A stretch of DNA of 64,000 nucleotides from Methylorubrum suomiense (GTDB lineage: Bacteria > Pseudomonadota > Alphaproteobacteria > Rhizobiales > Beijerinckiaceae), in NCBI RefSeq assembly GCF_022179765.1, contig NZ_BPRE01000014.1:1-64000 (forward strand), given 5' to 3'. Below, piece after piece: positions 18,247 to 26,968 of this stretch. The translations under genes were made by a program, and so were the position numbers. The notes under the pieces are model-generated. The model ran no database searches and had not been told where the DNA came from. It worked only from the letters and a program-made list of their open reading frames with translations. Within the stretch, counting starts at the first letter, position 1, and each line of letters starts with the position of its first letter.

Positions 18247-18470
18247 TCCGCTCTCCGTCCGACGTCCTGCGAGCCCCTTCGCCGGTTCCATGACAGCCCC
18301 ACTGGGACCGGGCAATCGCCGTCTCGTTTCCGGCCCATCCGATCCGGTGCGCCGCTTGCTCGGAGTCGGTCGAGAATGGGCGGAACCACCGAAAGGTGTT
18401 CCGTTCTGAGACAAATCACTCTCCGGGCGGACGCCTTCGCGGTCGCCTCGGACAGCACAGCGCGAGACCG

Positions 18471-19976
18471 ATGTTTCACGAGCGTCCTCCCCAGGTCTAT
18501 CAGCGTCTTCCCCTCTCGCGGACGCGGCGCGCCGTCTGGACCGCGCTCCTGCCGCGGCGAGAGCGCATGGCCCTGCGGATCGGCATCTCGTCGGCCGTGC
18601 TGGCGGCCGATTTCCTGGCCATCATGGCGACCGGCTTTGGCGTCGATGCCGCCTACTACGCCTATAGCAACGACGGCGCCCTGATCCCGCTGGCGTTGAG
18701 CCGCAACGTTCAGACAGGCGCATTCCTGGCTCTGGTCATGTTGCTGACCAATCTCGTCCGCGACGAGTACAGCATCGAGAACTGTCTCTCCCGCGCACCG
18801 CACCTGCGCCGCACCGCCACCCTCTGGCTGATGGCCTGGGCGATCGCCCTCCTGATCGGCTTCGCGACCAAGACCTCGAACGACTTCTCGCGGGTCGCCT
18901 CCGCGGCCTTCTTCCTCGTCGGCCTGCCGGCCGCCCTGCTGGTGCGGGCCGGAATGGTCGCGCTGGTGCGCCGCCACGTGACGCCGGCCTCGGCCTCGGC
19001 GAACCGCATTCACCTGGTCGGCTACGAGGAGGATATCGCGGGCTTCTACGCCAGCAACGACGTGGACGCTTTGGGCCTGCGGGTCGTCGGCACGAGCTAC
19101 CTGCGCCGCTTCGATCCCAATTCCGGCGCAGCCAGCGCCGAAGCGCTTCTCGACGAGGATCTCGACCTCGCCGTCTCGGTCGTGCGCTTCCTGCGGCCCG
19201 ACGACGTGTTCGTGCTGGTGCCGTGGTCGCAGACTGCCGATATCGAGCGCTGCATCGATGCCTTCCTGCGCGTCCCGGCGGCCCTGCACCTGCGCCCCAG
19301 CGTGATGATGGACCGCTTCCCGGACCTTCAGGTCGCTCGGGTCGGCCGCCTGGCAGGCATCAATATCGGACGTCGGCCGCTCTCGGCGGGCGAGGTCATG
19401 CTCAAGCGTGCCTTCGACCTCGTGGTCAGCGGAACCGCTCTGGTGCTGCTCGCCCCGCTCTTCCTCGTCATCGCCATGCTAATCAAGCTCGACAGCCCCG
19501 GCCCGGTCTTCTTCCGGCAGCGGCGCCACGGCTTCAACCAGGAGGCCTTCGGCGTGTTCAAGTTCCGCAGCATGAAGGTTCAGGCCGATGCGCCGTTCCG
19601 GCAGGCCTCCCGTGACGACGACCGCATCACCCGTCTCGGCGCGCTCCTGCGCCGGACCAATATCGACGAGCTGCCCCAGCTCCTCAACGTTCTCCTCGGC
19701 GACATGTCGCTGGTGGGGCCGCGTCCCCACGCGCTCGCCCACGACCGCAGCTTCGAGCGGCGCATCGCGCTCTACGCGCGGCGCCACAACGTGAAACCCG
19801 GCATCACCGGTTGGGCCCAGGTCAATGGCTTTCGGGGCGAGACCCGCACCGACGCGGCGATGGAAGCCCGCGTCCAGGCCGACCTGCACTACATCGATAA
19901 CTGGTCGATCTGGCTCGACATCACGATCATGATTCAGACGGTGATCTCGCCGCGCGCCTACCGTAACGCATTCTAA
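18471..19976 (+). CDS. Undecaprenyl-phosphate glycosyl-1-phosphate transferase (WcaJ/ExoY-like)
   Basis: A polyisoprenyl-phosphate hexose-1-phosphate transferase of about 501 residues that starts repeat-unit assembly of a surface polysaccharide at the inner membrane. The N-terminal half has four hydrophobic helices and a CoA-binding-like Rossmann region. The C-terminal catalytic domain is canonical: KRAFDLVVSG, LDSPGPVFFRQRRHG, VFKFRSM, TNIDELPQLLNVLLGDMSLVGPRP and KPGITGWAQVNG. The ATG at 18471 gives a sensible N-terminus. No other polysaccharide cluster genes are adjacent. Confidence 0.88.
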   Translation: MFHERPPQVYQRLPLSRTRRAVWTALLPRRERMALRIGISSAVLAADFLAIMATGFGVDAAYYAYSNDGALIPLALSRNVQTGAFLALVMLLTNLVRDEYSIENCLSRAPHLRRTATLWLMAWAIALLIGFATKTSNDFSRVASAAFFLVGLPAALLVRAGMVALVRRHVTPASASANRIHLVGYEEDIAGFYASNDVDALGLRVVGTSYLRRFDPNSGAASAEALLDEDLDLAVSVVRFLRPDDVFVLVPWSQTADIERCIDAFLRVPAALHLRPSVMMDRFPDLQVARVGRLAGINIGRRPLSAGEVMLKRAFDLVVSGTALVLLAPLFLVIAMLIKLDSPGPVFFRQRRHGFNQEAFGVFKFRSMKVQADAPFRQASRDDDRITRLGALLRRTNIDELPQLLNVLLGDMSLVGPRPHALAHDRSFERRIALYARRHNVKPGITGWAQVNGFRGETRTDAAMEARVQADLHYIDNWSIWLDITIMIQTVISPRAYRNAF

Positions 19977-20043
19977 GGCGCATCCCGTCGAAGCGCACAC
20001 CGGCTCGTCGCAAGAACGCGCGGCATGACCGAAGCGCGAGAAA

Positions 20044-20072
20044 TGCGTCCCGGCCCGAGGAGGCCGGACGCA
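20044..20072 (+). terminator. Hairpin downstream of the sugar transferase gene
   Basis: TGCGTCCCGGCC pairs with GGCCGGACGCA with one bulged C around a short loop, 68 bp after the stop. No T tract, so it is a probable rather than certain terminator. Confidence 0.5.
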
Positions 20073-20115
20073 GCTTCGATGGCCATCGACGGGCCGATCA
20101 CGCGGTGAGGCAAGA

Positions 20116-20141
20116 CCGGGGGGCGTCGAGGCGCCCCCCGG
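20116..20141 (-). terminator. GC hairpin at the end of zur
   Basis: A perfect 10-bp stem (CCGGGGGGCG / CGCCCCCCGG) with a 6-base loop sits 5 bp beyond the zur stop, between two convergent genes. It lacks a clear U tract. Confidence 0.6.
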
Positions 20142-20145
20142 AGAA

Positions 20146-20676
20146 TCAACCCTCGCGGCGCCGGCGCTCGCGGCAGCTGCCGCACTCGCCCTCGACCTCC
20201 AAGATGCGGCTCGTCGGCGTGAACCCGGCCTGGGCCAGGGTCGCGTCCAAGGCGCTCTCGACCGCGGGTGCGGTCATCTCGTCGATGCCGCCGCAGCTGC
20301 GGCAGATCAGGAAGACGAGGCTCGCGCCGTCGCCGTGGTCGTGCTCACAAGAGACGAAGGCGTTGCGGCTCGAAATGCGGTGGACGAGTCCCTGCTCGGT
20401 CAGAAAGTCGAGGGCCCGGTAGACGGAGACCGCCGCGACCCGCCGCCCCTGCCCGCTCATCCGCTCGGCAATGTCGTAGGCCCCGAGCGGACGGCCCTCC
20501 GCCGCCACCACCGCCAGCACATCCCGCCGCAGCGGCGTGAACTGGAGGCCGCGCTCTTGGCACAATCGCTCGGCCCGCTCGGTCGCGCTCTCGGCGCAGC
20601 GGCCGCAGCCGTGCCGACCATCGGCCCCGTCGTGGTGGTGATCGTGACCGTGGTCCTGCTGCGCGTATGCGCGCAT
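20146..20676 (-). CDS. zur: Zinc uptake regulator Zur (Fur family)
   Basis: A Fur-family repressor of 176 residues. Winged-helix features are RGLQFTPLRRDVLAVV and VAAVSVYRALDFLTEQGLVH. The metal sites include HRISSRNAFVSCEHDHGD, an LICRSCG pair and a C-terminal GECGSC pair (the structural zinc Cys4 site). The N-terminal 25 residues are unusually His/Asp-rich (HGHDHHHDGADGRHGCGRC), an extension not needed for the fold. It is divergent from znuC/znuB with an operator-like palindrome in the gap, which supports Zur over Fur. Zinc-loaded Zur would repress the transporter genes. Confidence 0.9.
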   Translation of the reverse strand: MRAYAQQDHGHDHHHDGADGRHGCGRCAESATERAERLCQERGLQFTPLRRDVLAVVAAEGRPLGAYDIAERMSGQGRRVAAVSVYRALDFLTEQGLVHRISSRNAFVSCEHDHGDGASLVFLICRSCGGIDEMTAPAVESALDATLAQAGFTPTSRILEVEGECGSCRERRRREG

Positions 20677-20713
20677 CCCGGCCTCCCCGTCCGGCCCGAT
20701 TGAATTCGGGCCA

Positions 20714-20728
20714 TGTTACAGTGTATCA
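20714..20728. promoter_or_regulatory. Candidate Zur operator
   Basis: TGTTACAGTGTATCA is a 15-bp interrupted palindrome (TGTTAC and GTATCA, one mismatch, 3-base centre). It is 38 bp upstream of the zur start and about 95 bp upstream of the divergent zinc-transporter operon. It resembles TGTTAT-type alphaproteobacterial Zur half-sites. Assignment rests on similarity and position. Confidence 0.55.
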
Positions 20729-20823
20729 GCCGCACCAAGATAGGCGTCCGCCCGTCATTGGGCAACGATGGCCCGCGTCGTTCGACACCTGCCCATCACC
20801 CCGATTTCTCCTTCGGAGATCCC

Positions 20824-20958
20824 ATGAACCGTGCCGGCGGGACCGACCGTCTCCCGCGCCGCTCCCTGTTCCGCAGCGGGGCGTCCGCACGCCTCGCGGC
20901 GGCGCTGGCGCTGTCGGCGCTCCTGTGGGCCGTGATTCTGTGGGCGCAGACCGCGTGA
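20824..20958 (+). CDS. 44-residue single-TM protein preceding znuC
   Basis: A short frame with a good GGAG site 5 bp before its ATG. It encodes a basic N-terminus and one hydrophobic helix (about residues 22-41, ARLAAALALSALLWAVILWA). Its TGA overlaps the GTG start of znuC (GTGA), so ZnuC translation is probably coupled to it. It may be only a coupling leader or a genuine small membrane partner of the zinc transporter. No family recognised. Confidence 0.55.
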   Translation: MNRAGGTDRLPRRSLFRSGASARLAAALALSALLWAVILWAQTA

Positions 20959-21806
20959 GCCAGGGGGAGATCCGCTTCCGGGGCCTGACCCTGGGCTACG
21001 ATCGGCACCCGGCCGTCCACCATCTCGACGGGGTGGTTCCCGCCGGTGATCTGCTGGCTCTGGTGGGGCCGAACGGGGCCGGCAAGTCGACCTTGCTCAA
21101 GGGTATCGTCGGCGAGGTGGCGGCCCTCGACGGCAGCATCGAGACGGGCACGCGGGCGATCGCCTACCTGCCCCAGGCCGCCGAGATCGACCGTACTTTC
21201 CCTGTCAGCGTGCTCGATCTGACCGCGATGGGCCTGTGGCGGCCGTTCGGCGCCTGGGCAAGCCTCTCGCGGCACCGGCAGAAGCTTCTCGACGCGCTCG
21301 CGGCGGTCGGTCTGACCGGCTTCGAGGATCGGCCGATCGGCACGCTGTCGGGTGGTCAGTTCCAGCGGGCGCTGTTCGCCCGGCTGATCCTGCAGGACTC
21401 GCGGTTGATCCTGCTCGACGAGCCCTTCACGGGAATCGACGAGCGCACCACCGCCGATCTGCTCGCCCTGATCCGTGGCTGGCATGGCGAAGGCCGCACC
21501 GTCGTCGCGGCCCTTCACGATCTGCATCAGGTGCGTGCGCATTTCCCCTCCACCCTGGTCCTCGCCCGCCGACCGATCGCCTGGGGGCCGACCCCGGAGG
21601 TGCTGTCGCCGCCCGTGCTGGCCCGCGCGCTCGCCCTGTCGGAGGCCTGGGACGAGGCCGCCGCGATCTGCCGCCACGAGGCGGGCCCGACCCATGACGG
21701 GAGGCACGCGCATGACCCATCCGGGCACGATCACCCGCCAGGGCATGGGCATGCCCATCATCACGCCCATGATCACTCCCATGCCGGCCACGGAGCCGCC
21801 CCGTGA
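20955..21806 (+). CDS. znuC: Zinc ABC transporter ATP-binding protein
   Basis: A 283-residue cytosolic ATPase of the ZnuABC-type zinc importer. Walker A is GPNGAGKSTLL, the signature LSGGQFQRALFARL, and Walker B LILLDEPFTGID. The D-loop and a switch histidine (VVAALHDLHQV) are present. The last 43 residues form a tail with 15 histidines, which may bind or buffer zinc. The GTG start at 20955 overlaps the preceding small gene, and the end overlaps znuB by 4 bp. No solute-binding znuA gene is in the operon. Confidence 0.9.
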   Translation: MSQGEIRFRGLTLGYDRHPAVHHLDGVVPAGDLLALVGPNGAGKSTLLKGIVGEVAALDGSIETGTRAIAYLPQAAEIDRTFPVSVLDLTAMGLWRPFGAWASLSRHRQKLLDALAAVGLTGFEDRPIGTLSGGQFQRALFARLILQDSRLILLDEPFTGIDERTTADLLALIRGWHGEGRTVVAALHDLHQVRAHFPSTLVLARRPIAWGPTPEVLSPPVLARALALSEAWDEAAAICRHEAGPTHDGRHAHDPSGHDHPPGHGHAHHHAHDHSHAGHGAAP

Positions 21807-22690
21807 CGCTCACCGGCCTGTCGGACCTTCTCGTCGGCCCCTTCATCGAGTTCGGCTTTATGCGCCGGGCGCTCGCGGGCTGCCTCGCCCTGTCGCTGTC
21901 GGCGCCGCCGCTGGGCGTGTTCCTGATGCTGCGCCGGATGAGCCTGATGAGCGAGGCGATGAGCCACGCGATCCTGCCGGGCGCCGCCGCGGGCTTCCTC
22001 GTCGCCGGCCTGTCGCTCCCGGCGATGACGCTGGGCGGGTTGATCGCGGGCCTCGCCGTCGCGCTCGCCGCAGGCTTCGTCACCCGCTCGACGGTCCTGA
22101 AGGAGGATGCGAGCCTCGCGGGCTTCTACCTGATCTCGCTCGCGGGCGGGGTGTTCCTCGTCTCGCTGCGGGGCTCGCAGATCGACCTGCTGCACATCCT
22201 GTTCGGTACCGTGCTGGCGCTGGACGACGACGCCCTGACGCTGCTCGGCGGAATCGCCAGCCTGACCCTGCTGGCGCTGGCCGCCCTCTACCGACCGCTC
22301 GTCATCGAATGCGTCGATCCGCTGTTCCTGCGCACGGTCGGGCGCGTCGGAGGGCCGGTGCATTCGGCCTTTCTGGCGCTCGTCGTCATCAATCTCGTTG
22401 GCGGGTTCCAGGCCCTCGGCACACTGCTCGCCGTCGGCCTGATGCTACTTCCGGCCATCGCCGCACGGTTCTGGGCGGCGGATCTCTCCGGACTAATTCC
22501 CGTGTCGATGCTGATCTCGATGCTGGCGAGCGTAGCGGGCCTGCTCGTCTCCTATCATGCCGGTATCCGGCTCCCGACCGGACCGGCGATCGTGCTGGCG
22601 GCGGGCGCGCTCTACCTGTTCTCGATGCTGGTGGGCCCTCGCGGTGGACTCCTGCACCGACTCGTCCGGCGCCGCCATCTGGAGGCGTGA
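21803..22690 (+). CDS. znuB: Zinc ABC transporter permease
   Basis: A 295-residue polytopic inner-membrane protein of the ABC-3 (ZnuB/MntB) family with about eight helices. Typical stretches are GVFLMLRRMSLMSEAMSHAILPG, a LKEDASLAGFYLISLAGGVF region and VGGFQALGTLLAVGLMLLPAIAARFWA. The GTG start overlaps znuC by four bases. It forms the channel for Zn(II) with ZnuC; the periplasmic binding protein must be encoded elsewhere. Confidence 0.9.
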   Translation: MTLTGLSDLLVGPFIEFGFMRRALAGCLALSLSAPPLGVFLMLRRMSLMSEAMSHAILPGAAAGFLVAGLSLPAMTLGGLIAGLAVALAAGFVTRSTVLKEDASLAGFYLISLAGGVFLVSLRGSQIDLLHILFGTVLALDDDALTLLGGIASLTLLALAALYRPLVIECVDPLFLRTVGRVGGPVHSAFLALVVINLVGGFQALGTLLAVGLMLLPAIAARFWAADLSGLIPVSMLISMLASVAGLLVSYHAGIRLPTGPAIVLAAGALYLFSMLVGPRGGLLHRLVRRRHLEA

Positions 22691-22761
22691 AGTCCTCTCG
22701 CAATCCGGCAGCGATCACCGCCGCTCCCGCGGGTACAGGCTCTACAGAGCGATGGCTGTAT

Positions 22762-22783
22762 TCCCGGAGCCGATCCTCCGGGA
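22762..22783 (+). terminator. Hairpin after the znu operon
   Basis: TCCCGGAG and CTCCGGGA form a perfect 8-bp stem around a 6-base loop between the convergent znuB and exoD genes. No T tract. Confidence 0.5.
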
Positions 22784-22791
22784 CGGAGGCC

Positions 22792-23511
22792 CTACGAGGC
22801 GAGGCCCGGGATCGCTTGGCTGAGCCAGCTCAGCGCGCTCATGACGCTGGCGAACAGGGTGTAGACGAAGCCGATCGAGATGCCGACGCCGAGCCCGCCG
22901 ATGGCGAGGCCGACCACGACGACGAGACCGTCGCGCTCCACCAGTCCCAGGCCGATCAGGGAGACCGCGAGGCCGAGCGGGATCTGACCGAAGAACGGCG
23001 GCGCCACGATCAGGGCAAGGGCCAGGGCCAGGATCAGCACGCCCATGCCGCGCATGCCGATGGCGGTCTCGAACACGCTCATGCGCGGCTTCGACCAGCG
23101 CTCCAGGCGCCGGAGCAGCGGAACCGCGCGGGTCACGGCCTTGGCCACGGTCTCGCGGGCGACCGATTGGCCGAGAACCCGCCGCGGCAGCCAAGGCGAG
23201 GACATGCCGGCCACGATCTGCACGGCGATCAGCAACAGGAGCAGGCCGCAGACCAGCGGGATCGGCGGCGGCATCGGCAGGCAATTGGGAAGACCGAGCA
23301 GCACCACGAGCAGCGCGAAGGCGCGGTCGCGCAGCACGGCGATGATGTCGCCGACGGTCAGTCGCTCGCTCTCCTGGCTCGCCAGCAGGGTGAGAACATC
23401 GGAGGTGCGGGCAGCGGAGGTCAAACCGGCTCGGCCGTTGGCTTCGGACAGGCGCGGCTCTAGCCCAAGCCGGGGATTCCGCCAAGCGGTTCGGGTGCGC
23501 GCGCCGCGCAC
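22792..23511 (-). CDS. exoD: ExoD-family exopolysaccharide synthesis protein
   Basis: A membrane protein of up to 239 residues. The ExoD family is recognised from LTVGDIIAVLRDRAFALLVVLLGLPNCLPMPPPIPLVCG and later paired hydrophobic helices. ExoD was described in Sinorhizobium meliloti as affecting exopolysaccharide and alkali tolerance; its molecular role is unclear. The start is uncertain: the frame begins with GTG at 23511 and the first 35 residues look poorly conserved, so the true protein may be nearer 200 residues. Confidence 0.78.
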   Translation of the reverse strand: MRGARTRTAWRNPRLGLEPRLSEANGRAGLTSAARTSDVLTLLASQESERLTVGDIIAVLRDRAFALLVVLLGLPNCLPMPPPIPLVCGLLLLLIAVQIVAGMSSPWLPRRVLGQSVARETVAKAVTRAVPLLRRLERWSKPRMSVFETAIGMRGMGVLILALALALIVAPPFFGQIPLGLAVSLIGLGLVERDGLVVVVGLAIGGLGVGISIGFVYTLFASVMSALSWLSQAIPGLAS

Positions 23512-23745
23512 GGCGTGCGGAGGATCACCCGCGCTGGAATCTGCCCGGATCCCTCTTCTTGAGGTTTAATACTTGCCGCATCAATATACCTAGAGATAAA
23601 AACGGAACCAATATCAATAAAAGAACGTTAATTTTCTGGCACATCTAGAGATTGTGACGCACATTCGATCGTCGACCGTGGACATGTGCGACGAAAGATG
23701 ACGAGCGGCACCGCCCGAGAGTGGGGATCGCGAGGCGACGGCCGC

Positions 23746-24504
23746 ATGGCGACGGTCCGCCGGGATGAGGTCAGGCTCAAACGTCGGTTGCGGATGCGTC
23801 TTGCCCCGTTGCGCGCGTCGATCGCCATGGCGACGCTCACTTGGAGTGCGGCCCTTGCGGACGACACGACCCGGCACACGGTCCTGTTCAACAGTCTCGA
23901 AGCTGGGCACTCGGCCTTCTCGACCAGCGGCGTCAAGCTCGCCGTCGACCGCTTCGACCGGGACGGCTTCGTGGCTCTGGTGAGCATCGGCACCGGCGGC
24001 AGGCTCGAAGGCGGAGGCCGCCTTCCGGTCCTGGCAAGGGCGAGCGCTCTGGGCGCGGCTCTGGGTGGCTACCAGTTCGTACGGCGCTGGGGCGTGGCGA
24101 CCCTGCTCGCGGGGCCGGAATTGTCTTTCGAGGTGCTGGCCGGACTGGACGGCACGCAACCCCTGCCGCTGCGCAAAGGTCTGCGCCTGCACGGCGAGAT
24201 CTGGGCACGCCCGACCGAAGCGACACTGGCGACGGCAAGCGTGATCGTGGGTTCGGCCCGGGGCGCTGCCTGGGCTCGGCTCTCCTGGGGCCTGTCCCTG
24301 TTCGGCGCTTATTTCGGCCCGGAGGTCATCGGTGCGATCGACCGGACCGGCTATCGCAAGTGGGGTCTCGGGTTGCACGCGACCGATCTTGCGCTCGGCC
24401 CATCCCGCTTCCGCCTCTCCGCGGGCTGCCAGTTCGAGGGGTCGGCACAGGAACCTCTCCGTCCCGGCCCGTATGTCGCGTTGGCGATCTGGAATCCGTT
24501 GTGA
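23746..24504 (+). CDS. BcsS-like outer-surface protein (cellulose-associated family)
   Basis: About 252 residues from the ATG at 23746, or 236 from 23794. The N-terminus has a basic stretch and a signal peptide ending near SAALADD. The rest is a series of amphipathic beta-strands, with GPELSFEVLAG, SWGLSLFGAYFGPEVIGAIDRTGYRKWGLG and LRPGPYVALAIWNPL, typical of the proposed cellulose biosynthesis protein BcsS family and suggesting an outer-membrane barrel. No bcsA/B genes are nearby, so involvement in cellulose is inferred from family naming only. The 235 bp upstream includes an AT-rich stretch, probably its promoter. Confidence 0.68.
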   Translation: MATVRRDEVRLKRRLRMRLAPLRASIAMATLTWSAALADDTTRHTVLFNSLEAGHSAFSTSGVKLAVDRFDRDGFVALVSIGTGGRLEGGGRLPVLARASALGAALGGYQFVRRWGVATLLAGPELSFEVLAGLDGTQPLPLRKGLRLHGEIWARPTEATLATASVIVGSARGAAWARLSWGLSLFGAYFGPEVIGAIDRTGYRKWGLGLHATDLALGPSRFRLSAGCQFEGSAQEPLRPGPYVALAIWNPL

Positions 24505-24512
24505 GCGGACGA

Positions 24513-26063
24513 TCAGTTCCGACCTGAATGGTCCGCTTCAGGCCGACGCTCCAGCGAATCGAGAAAGCGCGTCGCGTCCGCCGCGATCTCCGCCCGGCGC
24601 TTGGGCCCGAACCGCTCGAGGGTTCGGTAGGGCATGGCCATGCGGGGATTGCCCGAGAGTCGCTCGGCATTCTCGATCAGGAAGTTCCAGTAGAGGTAGT
24701 TGAACGGGCACGCCTTGGGGCCGGCCTTGAGCTTCACGTCGTAATGGCAGGCGCCGCAATAATCCGACATCCGGTCGATATAGGCGCCGGAGGCGGCGTA
24801 GGGCTTCGAGCCGAGAAGCCCGCCATCGGCCCACAGCACCATGCCGTGGACATTGGGCAGTTCCACCCATTCGTAGGCGTCGGCGTAGACGACGAGATAC
24901 CATTCCTCGACCTGCCGGGGCTCGATGCCAGCGATGAGCGCGAAATTGCCCAGCACCATCAGCCGCTGGATGTGGTGAGCATAGGCGTGGTCGCGGGTCT
25001 GGCCGATGCAGGCCTTGAGACAGGCCAGCTCGGTCTCACCCGACCAGTAGAACCACGGCAGGTCGCGCTCGGCCGAGAGGGCGTTGGAACGCGCGTAATC
25101 CGGCATGCGCGCCCAGTAGACGCCGCGCACGTATTCGCGCCAACCGAGGATCTGACGGATGAAACCCTCGGCGCAATTCAGCGGCACGCCGCCTTCGCGA
25201 TAGGTCCGCTCTGCGGCGGCGCAGACCTCCTCTGCATCGAGCAGACCCGCATTCAGCATCGGCGAGATCAGCGCATGGTAGAGGAACGGTGCGTCTCCCC
25301 GCATCGCGTCCTGATAATCGCCGAAGCGCGGCAGTCCTTCGGCGAGGAAGCGGGCCAGCACCTGGAGCGCATCCTGGCGGGTGACGGGCCAAGCGAACCC
25401 GTCGAGGCGGCCGAAATGGTCGCCGAAGGCACTTTCTACTAGTTCGATCACCTCCCGGGTGATGGCGTCGGGCGGGAAGCTCAGCCGCTCGGGCGGCTCC
25501 AGCGATTTCGGTAGGGCCTTGCGATTCTCGGCGTCGAAGTTCCAGCGTCCGCCCTCGGGCTCGCCGCCCTCCATCAGCAAGCCGGTCCGCTTGCGCATGT
25601 CGCGGTAGAAGGTCTCCATCCGCAGGCTCTTGCGACCCTCGGCCCAGGCCTCGAAGCGGGCCCGCGAGCAGAGGAAGCGATTGTCCTCGCGGATCTCCAG
25701 CGGGAGGCTCTCCCGCCAATCCTGCATCATTTCCCAGACGCGCCATTCGCCGGGCTCGGTGACGACGACCCGCTCCGGAGCATGGCGCGCATAGGCCCGC
25801 TCCAATTCGCCGCCGAAAGAGCCGGTATTGGCAGGATCGTCCAGGCGGACGTAATCGACCGTGACGCCCTCCGCCTCGAGGTCACGGGCAAAGTGGCGCA
25901 TCGCCGAGAACAGGAAGGCGATCTTCTGCTTGTGATGGCGGACATAGGTCGCCTCGTCCCGAACCTCGACCAGCAGGACGATGTCGGTCTCGGGATCGAG
26001 ATCGGAGAGCGTCGCGATGCGGCGGTGAAGCTGGTCGCCGAGCAGCAAGCGCAGGGTCTTCAC
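24513..26063 (-). CDS. phrB: Fe-S bacterial cryptochrome/photolyase (PhrB-like)
   Basis: A flavoprotein of 516 residues in the iron-sulfur (FeS-BCP) photolyase class, whose Agrobacterium member PhrB repairs (6-4) photoproducts with light. The N-terminal alpha/beta domain begins LRLLLGDQLHRR. Four cysteines fit the 4Fe-4S ligands: Cys348, Cys436, Cys439 and Cys452 (ACLKAC, YCGACH, KACPFN). Their spacing equals that of PhrB with a constant offset. The FAD-binding half includes QILGWREYVRGVYW, HHIQRLMVLGNFALI and WVELPNVHGMVLWADGG. It is followed 11 bp upstream by an SDR gene on the same strand, probably an operon. Confidence 0.92.
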   Translation of the reverse strand: MKTLRLLLGDQLHRRIATLSDLDPETDIVLLVEVRDEATYVRHHKQKIAFLFSAMRHFARDLEAEGVTVDYVRLDDPANTGSFGGELERAYARHAPERVVVTEPGEWRVWEMMQDWRESLPLEIREDNRFLCSRARFEAWAEGRKSLRMETFYRDMRKRTGLLMEGGEPEGGRWNFDAENRKALPKSLEPPERLSFPPDAITREVIELVESAFGDHFGRLDGFAWPVTRQDALQVLARFLAEGLPRFGDYQDAMRGDAPFLYHALISPMLNAGLLDAEEVCAAAERTYREGGVPLNCAEGFIRQILGWREYVRGVYWARMPDYARSNALSAERDLPWFYWSGETELACLKACIGQTRDHAYAHHIQRLMVLGNFALIAGIEPRQVEEWYLVVYADAYEWVELPNVHGMVLWADGGLLGSKPYAASGAYIDRMSDYCGACHYDVKLKAGPKACPFNYLYWNFLIENAERLSGNPRMAMPYRTLERFGPKRRAEIAADATRFLDSLERRPEADHSGRN

Positions 26064-26074
26064 CGCCGCCTCCC

Positions 26075-26809
26075 TCAGCCCTTTGTGCGCAGGCGGGAGC
26101 GCCCGCCATCGACGCCGATCACCTGGCCGGTGACGTAGCCGGCCTGCGGGCTCACGAGGAAGGCCGCGAGTTCGGCTACGTCTTCCGGCTCGCCGAGACG
26201 CTGGAGGGCGTGCATGCCGGCGATGCCCGAGGCCAAAGCCTCGTTGCGGGTGATGGCCTCGGCCAAGGGCGTTCGCGTCAGCGAGGGCGCCACCACATTG
26301 ATCCGGATCGCGGGAGCCAGTTCGGCGGCCAGCGAAAGCGCGAGACCCTCGACAGCGCCCTTGGCCATGGCGACGGAGGCATGGTTCGAGAACCCTTGCG
26401 CCGCAGCGACCGTGGAGAACAGCACGATACCGGCGCTCCCCTCCCCCGCCCCGGCCTTGAGGGCACGCGCGGCGGCCTGCACCGCGAGGAAGGCGCCGAG
26501 TGCGTTAATGCGGAAATCCGTCTCGATCCGCTCCGGCGAGAGCTTGGCCAGCGGCGCGAGTTGGATCGTGCCCACCGCGTAGACGAGGCCACCGAGACGA
26601 TCCCCCGCTTCCTCGGAAACGCGGGCGAACAGGGCCGGATCGGTCACGTCGCCGACGGTGAAGCCGGTCTCGCCGAGCTCGGCGGCCTTCTGCTCCAGAC
26701 GCCCGGCGTCGCGGCCGACGAGGTGGAGCGGCACGCCGCGCGCCCGCAGCAGCCGGGCCGTGGCGCCGCCGATGCCGCCCGTCCCCCCATAGATCACGAC
26801 GCGATCCAT
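26075..26809 (-). CDS. Atypical short-chain dehydrogenase/reductase-like protein lacking the catalytic Tyr
   Basis: 244 residues with a complete Rossmann fold. The glycine motif YGGTGGIGGATARLL is at residues 7-21, an NAG-like stretch is altered (YAVGTI), and VSPQAGYVTGQVIGVDGG is at the C-terminus. The usual Y-x3-K is replaced: Lys150 is present in HASVAMAKGAVEGL, but position 146, where Tyr should be, is Val. A Ser/Thr pair (132-133) is retained. It may bind nucleotide without classical oxidoreduction. It probably shares a transcript with the photolyase. Confidence 0.83.
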   Translation of the reverse strand: MDRVVIYGGTGGIGGATARLLRARGVPLHLVGRDAGRLEQKAAELGETGFTVGDVTDPALFARVSEEAGDRLGGLVYAVGTIQLAPLAKLSPERIETDFRINALGAFLAVQAAARALKAGAGEGSAGIVLFSTVAAAQGFSNHASVAMAKGAVEGLALSLAAELAPAIRINVVAPSLTRTPLAEAITRNEALASGIAGMHALQRLGEPEDVAELAAFLVSPQAGYVTGQVIGVDGGRSRLRTKG

Positions 26810-26968
26810 CTCGAGCCCACCTTTCCGGCTTCACCTCTGTCCCGGATCGGCTAGCTAAGGTCCGGCGGCCCGCCGAGGAGTTGGGCCCGCTCGTCCGTCC
26901 CCGTCGCCTAAGGTCGCAGGCGCGGCGGCGGACCGCGACCACGCATGCAAGGGTTGGCGAGGCCAGAG

